This document shows, one piece after another, positions 62,460-64,000 of a stretch of DNA of 64,000 bases. Position 1 is the stretch's first letter. Each line of letters begins with the position of its first letter. The position numbers and the translations under genes are program-made. The notes beneath the pieces were generated by a model, which was not told the origin of the DNA, made no database searches, and worked only from the letters and a program-made list of their open reading frames with translations. The stretch spans positions 1 through 64,000 of the forward strand of contig CAJFNY010000065.1 of assembly GCA_904395865.1 (NCBI GenBank), given 5' to 3'. This DNA is from an uncultured Oscillospiraceae bacterium (GTDB taxonomy: Bacteria > Bacillota > Clostridia > Oscillospirales > Oscillospiraceae).

Positions 62460-63391
62460 TGGAATTCAACCACGTGTCCGTCCTGCTGGACGAGTGCCTG
62501 GAGGCGCTGGCCGTCCGGCCGGACGGCATCTATCTGGACGGCACCCTGGGCGGCGCCGGCCATTCGGCGGAGATTGCCCGCCGCCTGACGACGGGCCGCC
62601 TCATCGGCGTCGACCGGGATCCGACGGCGTTGGCCGCCGCCGCAGAGCGCCTGGCCCCGTGGAAGGATCGGATCACCCTGGTGCACGACAATTTCCGCAA
62701 CCTGGGCGCCATCCTGGACCGGCTGGAGCTTCCGGCCGTGGACGGGATGCTGCTGGACCTGGGCGTCTCGTCACCCCAGCTGGACGACGGGGCCCGGGGC
62801 TTTTCCTACCTGGCCGACGCGCCGCTGGACATGCGGATGGACCGCGGCGCATCGCTGACGGCGTGGGAGATCGTCAATCACTGGCCCCGGGAGGAGCTGC
62901 GGCGCATCCTCTGGGAGTACGGCGAGGAGCGGTACGCGCCGCAGATCGCCGCGGCCATTGACCGGCGCCGCGCCGCGTCACCCATCGACACGACGCTGCA
63001 GCTGGTGGACGTGATCCGCAGCGCCATGCCGCCCCAGGCCCTGCGGGAGAAGCAGCACCCGGCCAAGCGCACGTTCCAGGCCATCCGCATCGCCGTCAAC
63101 GATGAGCTGGCCGCCGTGGGGGATGCGATGGCGGCGGCGGTGCCCCGGCTGCGGCCGGGCGGCCGGCTGGCGGTGATCACGTTCCACTCCCTGGAGGATC
63201 GGATCGTCAAGAACGCCCTGCAGGCTGCGGCCCGGGGCTGTGTCTGCCCGCCGGATTTCCCGGTCTGCGTCTGCGGCAGGAAGCCGCAGGTCCGCATGCT
63301 GACCAGGAAGCCCATCGTCTCCGGCTCTGCGGAGCTGGAGCGCAACCCACGCGCCCGGAGCGCCAAGCTCCGTGTGGCGGAGAAGCTTTGA
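62459..63391 (+). CDS. rsmH: 16S rRNA (cytosine(1402)-N(4))-methyltransferase
   Basis: Methylates N4 of C1402 in the 30S P site. 310 residues: NHVSVLLDECLEAL at the N-terminus, SAM-binding DGTLGGAGHS, catalytic-region LLDLGVSSPQLD and RGFSYLADAPLDMRMD, and the C-terminal AVITFHSLEDRIVK. The ATG overlaps the mraZ stop codon (TGATG). Confidence 0.97.
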   Translation: MEFNHVSVLLDECLEALAVRPDGIYLDGTLGGAGHSAEIARRLTTGRLIGVDRDPTALAAAAERLAPWKDRITLVHDNFRNLGAILDRLELPAVDGMLLDLGVSSPQLDDGARGFSYLADAPLDMRMDRGASLTAWEIVNHWPREELRRILWEYGEERYAPQIAAAIDRRRAASPIDTTLQLVDVIRSAMPPQALREKQHPAKRTFQAIRIAVNDELAAVGDAMAAAVPRLRPGGRLAVITFHSLEDRIVKNALQAAARGCVCPPDFPVCVCGRKPQVRMLTRKPIVSGSAELERNPRARSAKLRVAEKL

Positions 63392-63424
63392 GTGCAGCGA
63401 CATTCGGAAAGGAAGCTGGCCACG

Positions 63425-63961
63425 ATGGCAGAGTATCAGAACGCGCGGGTTCCCCGCTATGAGACGAACGGCTCGGCCGCATACGACCTGCGGCGGTACG
63501 GCAGCGCTGCGCCCCAGCGGGCGCCGGGACGGGGGCTGCCGGAGGAGCGGCGCCGTCCGGCGCCGGTCCGGCGTGTCCGGGCCAAGCTGGCCGTTGCGCC
63601 GTTCGCGGTGCTCGGCATGGTGGCCGTGATGGGGATGCTGATCCTGGTGGTGTTCAGCTACGTCCGGCTCTACGAGGCCAAGTCCCAGGTGGGGCAGCTG
63701 ACCGAGGAGCTGACGACGCTCCAGCAGGAGCAGGACGCGCTGACCTCGGAGTATGAGAGCAAGATCGACCTGGTGGCCATTGAGGAGCGGGCACGGGCCA
63801 TGGGCATGGTTCAGCCCACGTCCGTTCAGACCGTCTACCTGGACCTTTCCGGAACCGACCGGGCGGAGGTGCTGCAGGAGGAGGAGGCCTCCGGACCGCT
63901 GGCGTCGCTGCTGGAGGCGTTCCGCTCCAGCGTGGAGAGTCTGGTGTCATACCTGTCCTGA
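63425..63961 (+). CDS. FtsL-like cell division protein (septum formation initiator family)
   Basis: 178 residues, in the ftsL position after rsmH. A basic, Tyr/Arg-rich cytoplasmic N-terminus (about 1-54), one transmembrane helix (about 55-79), then a coiled coil (about 82-118, SQVGQLTEELTTLQQEQDAL) and the AIEERARAMGMV segment found in FtsL and DivIC-type proteins. ATG 63425 has a GGAAGCTGGCCACG site. The next dcw gene, a division PBP, is expected beyond the window. Confidence 0.85.
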   Translation: MAEYQNARVPRYETNGSAAYDLRRYGSAAPQRAPGRGLPEERRRPAPVRRVRAKLAVAPFAVLGMVAVMGMLILVVFSYVRLYEAKSQVGQLTEELTTLQQEQDALTSEYESKIDLVAIEERARAMGMVQPTSVQTVYLDLSGTDRAEVLQEEEASGPLASLLEAFRSSVESLVSYLS

Positions 63962-64000
63962 TGGGACACATATAGTATTTTGCAGGAAAGTATGGTACAA

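Overview
The window is GC-rich, densely packed chromosomal DNA with core genes only. I see no phage, insertion sequence, CRISPR array, rRNA or tRNA. Gene families and order point to a GC-rich, Gram-positive, anaerobic Clostridia member of the Oscillospiraceae type. The clues are a zinc-type L33, secE-nusG-rplKAJL, EcfA1A2T next to truA, a T-box before alaS, DUF1292, RecD2, ABC-F, and GerMN, BofC-like and Cys-rich proteins that hint at an endospore lineage. The species cannot be named from this sequence alone. Promoters are mostly clear sigma-A sites with a 17 bp spacer. GTG and TTG starts and ATGA/GTGA overlaps are common, so operons are tightly coupled.

Layout. 1-4.4 kb: a minus-strand ribosomal and transcription operon (rpmG-secE-nusG-rplK-rplA, then an internal promoter and L10 leader for rplJ-rplL), followed by plus-strand ruvX. 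This block is bracketed by two inverted copies of a three-hairpin repeat. 4.4-8.6 kb, minus strand: a split TauE/SafE permease, tcdA, a PrsA-like foldase, a candidate structured RNA, a DUF1292 gene and a small BofC-like secreted protein. 8.7-19.9 kb, plus strand: a class A PBP, a methyltransferase, the ECF vitamin-transporter energizing module, truA, a DUF5711 protein, a zinc-finger Clp ATPase and a second methyltransferase. 20-28.3 kb: a Cys-rich putative spore-envelope protein (minus strand), a WecG/TagA glycosyltransferase with tmk, a DJ-1 protein, MltG, a U32 protein, a PatB aminotransferase and two XRE regulators. 28.3-29.3 kb: an AT-rich regulatory patch and a decayed SLH-domain gene. 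29.3-37.2 kb: an acyltransferase, T-box-alaS-HIT, a GerMN lipoprotein, an EEP-family hydrolase and the CCA/poly(A) polymerase. 37.3-50.2 kb: murC, the comEC-holA-rnmV-ABC-F-ydcF operon, a P-loop kinase, mrp, and ppx-ppk. 50.4-56.1 kb: a small membrane protein, recD2-comF-mreB, and an amino-acid permease. 56.2-61.8 kb: a wall-polysaccharide locus (ligase and DUF4330 on the minus strand; a glycosyltransferase-CsaB fusion and a second glycosyltransferase on the plus strand). 62-64 kb: the start of the dcw division cluster (mraZ-rsmH-ftsL-like).

The theme is growth and envelope: ribosome synthesis, peptidoglycan assembly (PBP, MltG, MurC, MreB, MraZ), wall polymer pyruvylation, DNA uptake and repair (ComEC, ComF, RecD2, HolA) and polyphosphate metabolism. 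No unmistakably new multi-gene system is present. The least explained elements are the paired hairpin repeats with a 26 bp flanking direct repeat, the structured RNA upstream of prsA, the HTH protein with a strict five-residue glycine repeat, the zinc-finger Clp ATPase, the CNTC-repeat protein and the Pho-box-like repeats before ppx-ppk.
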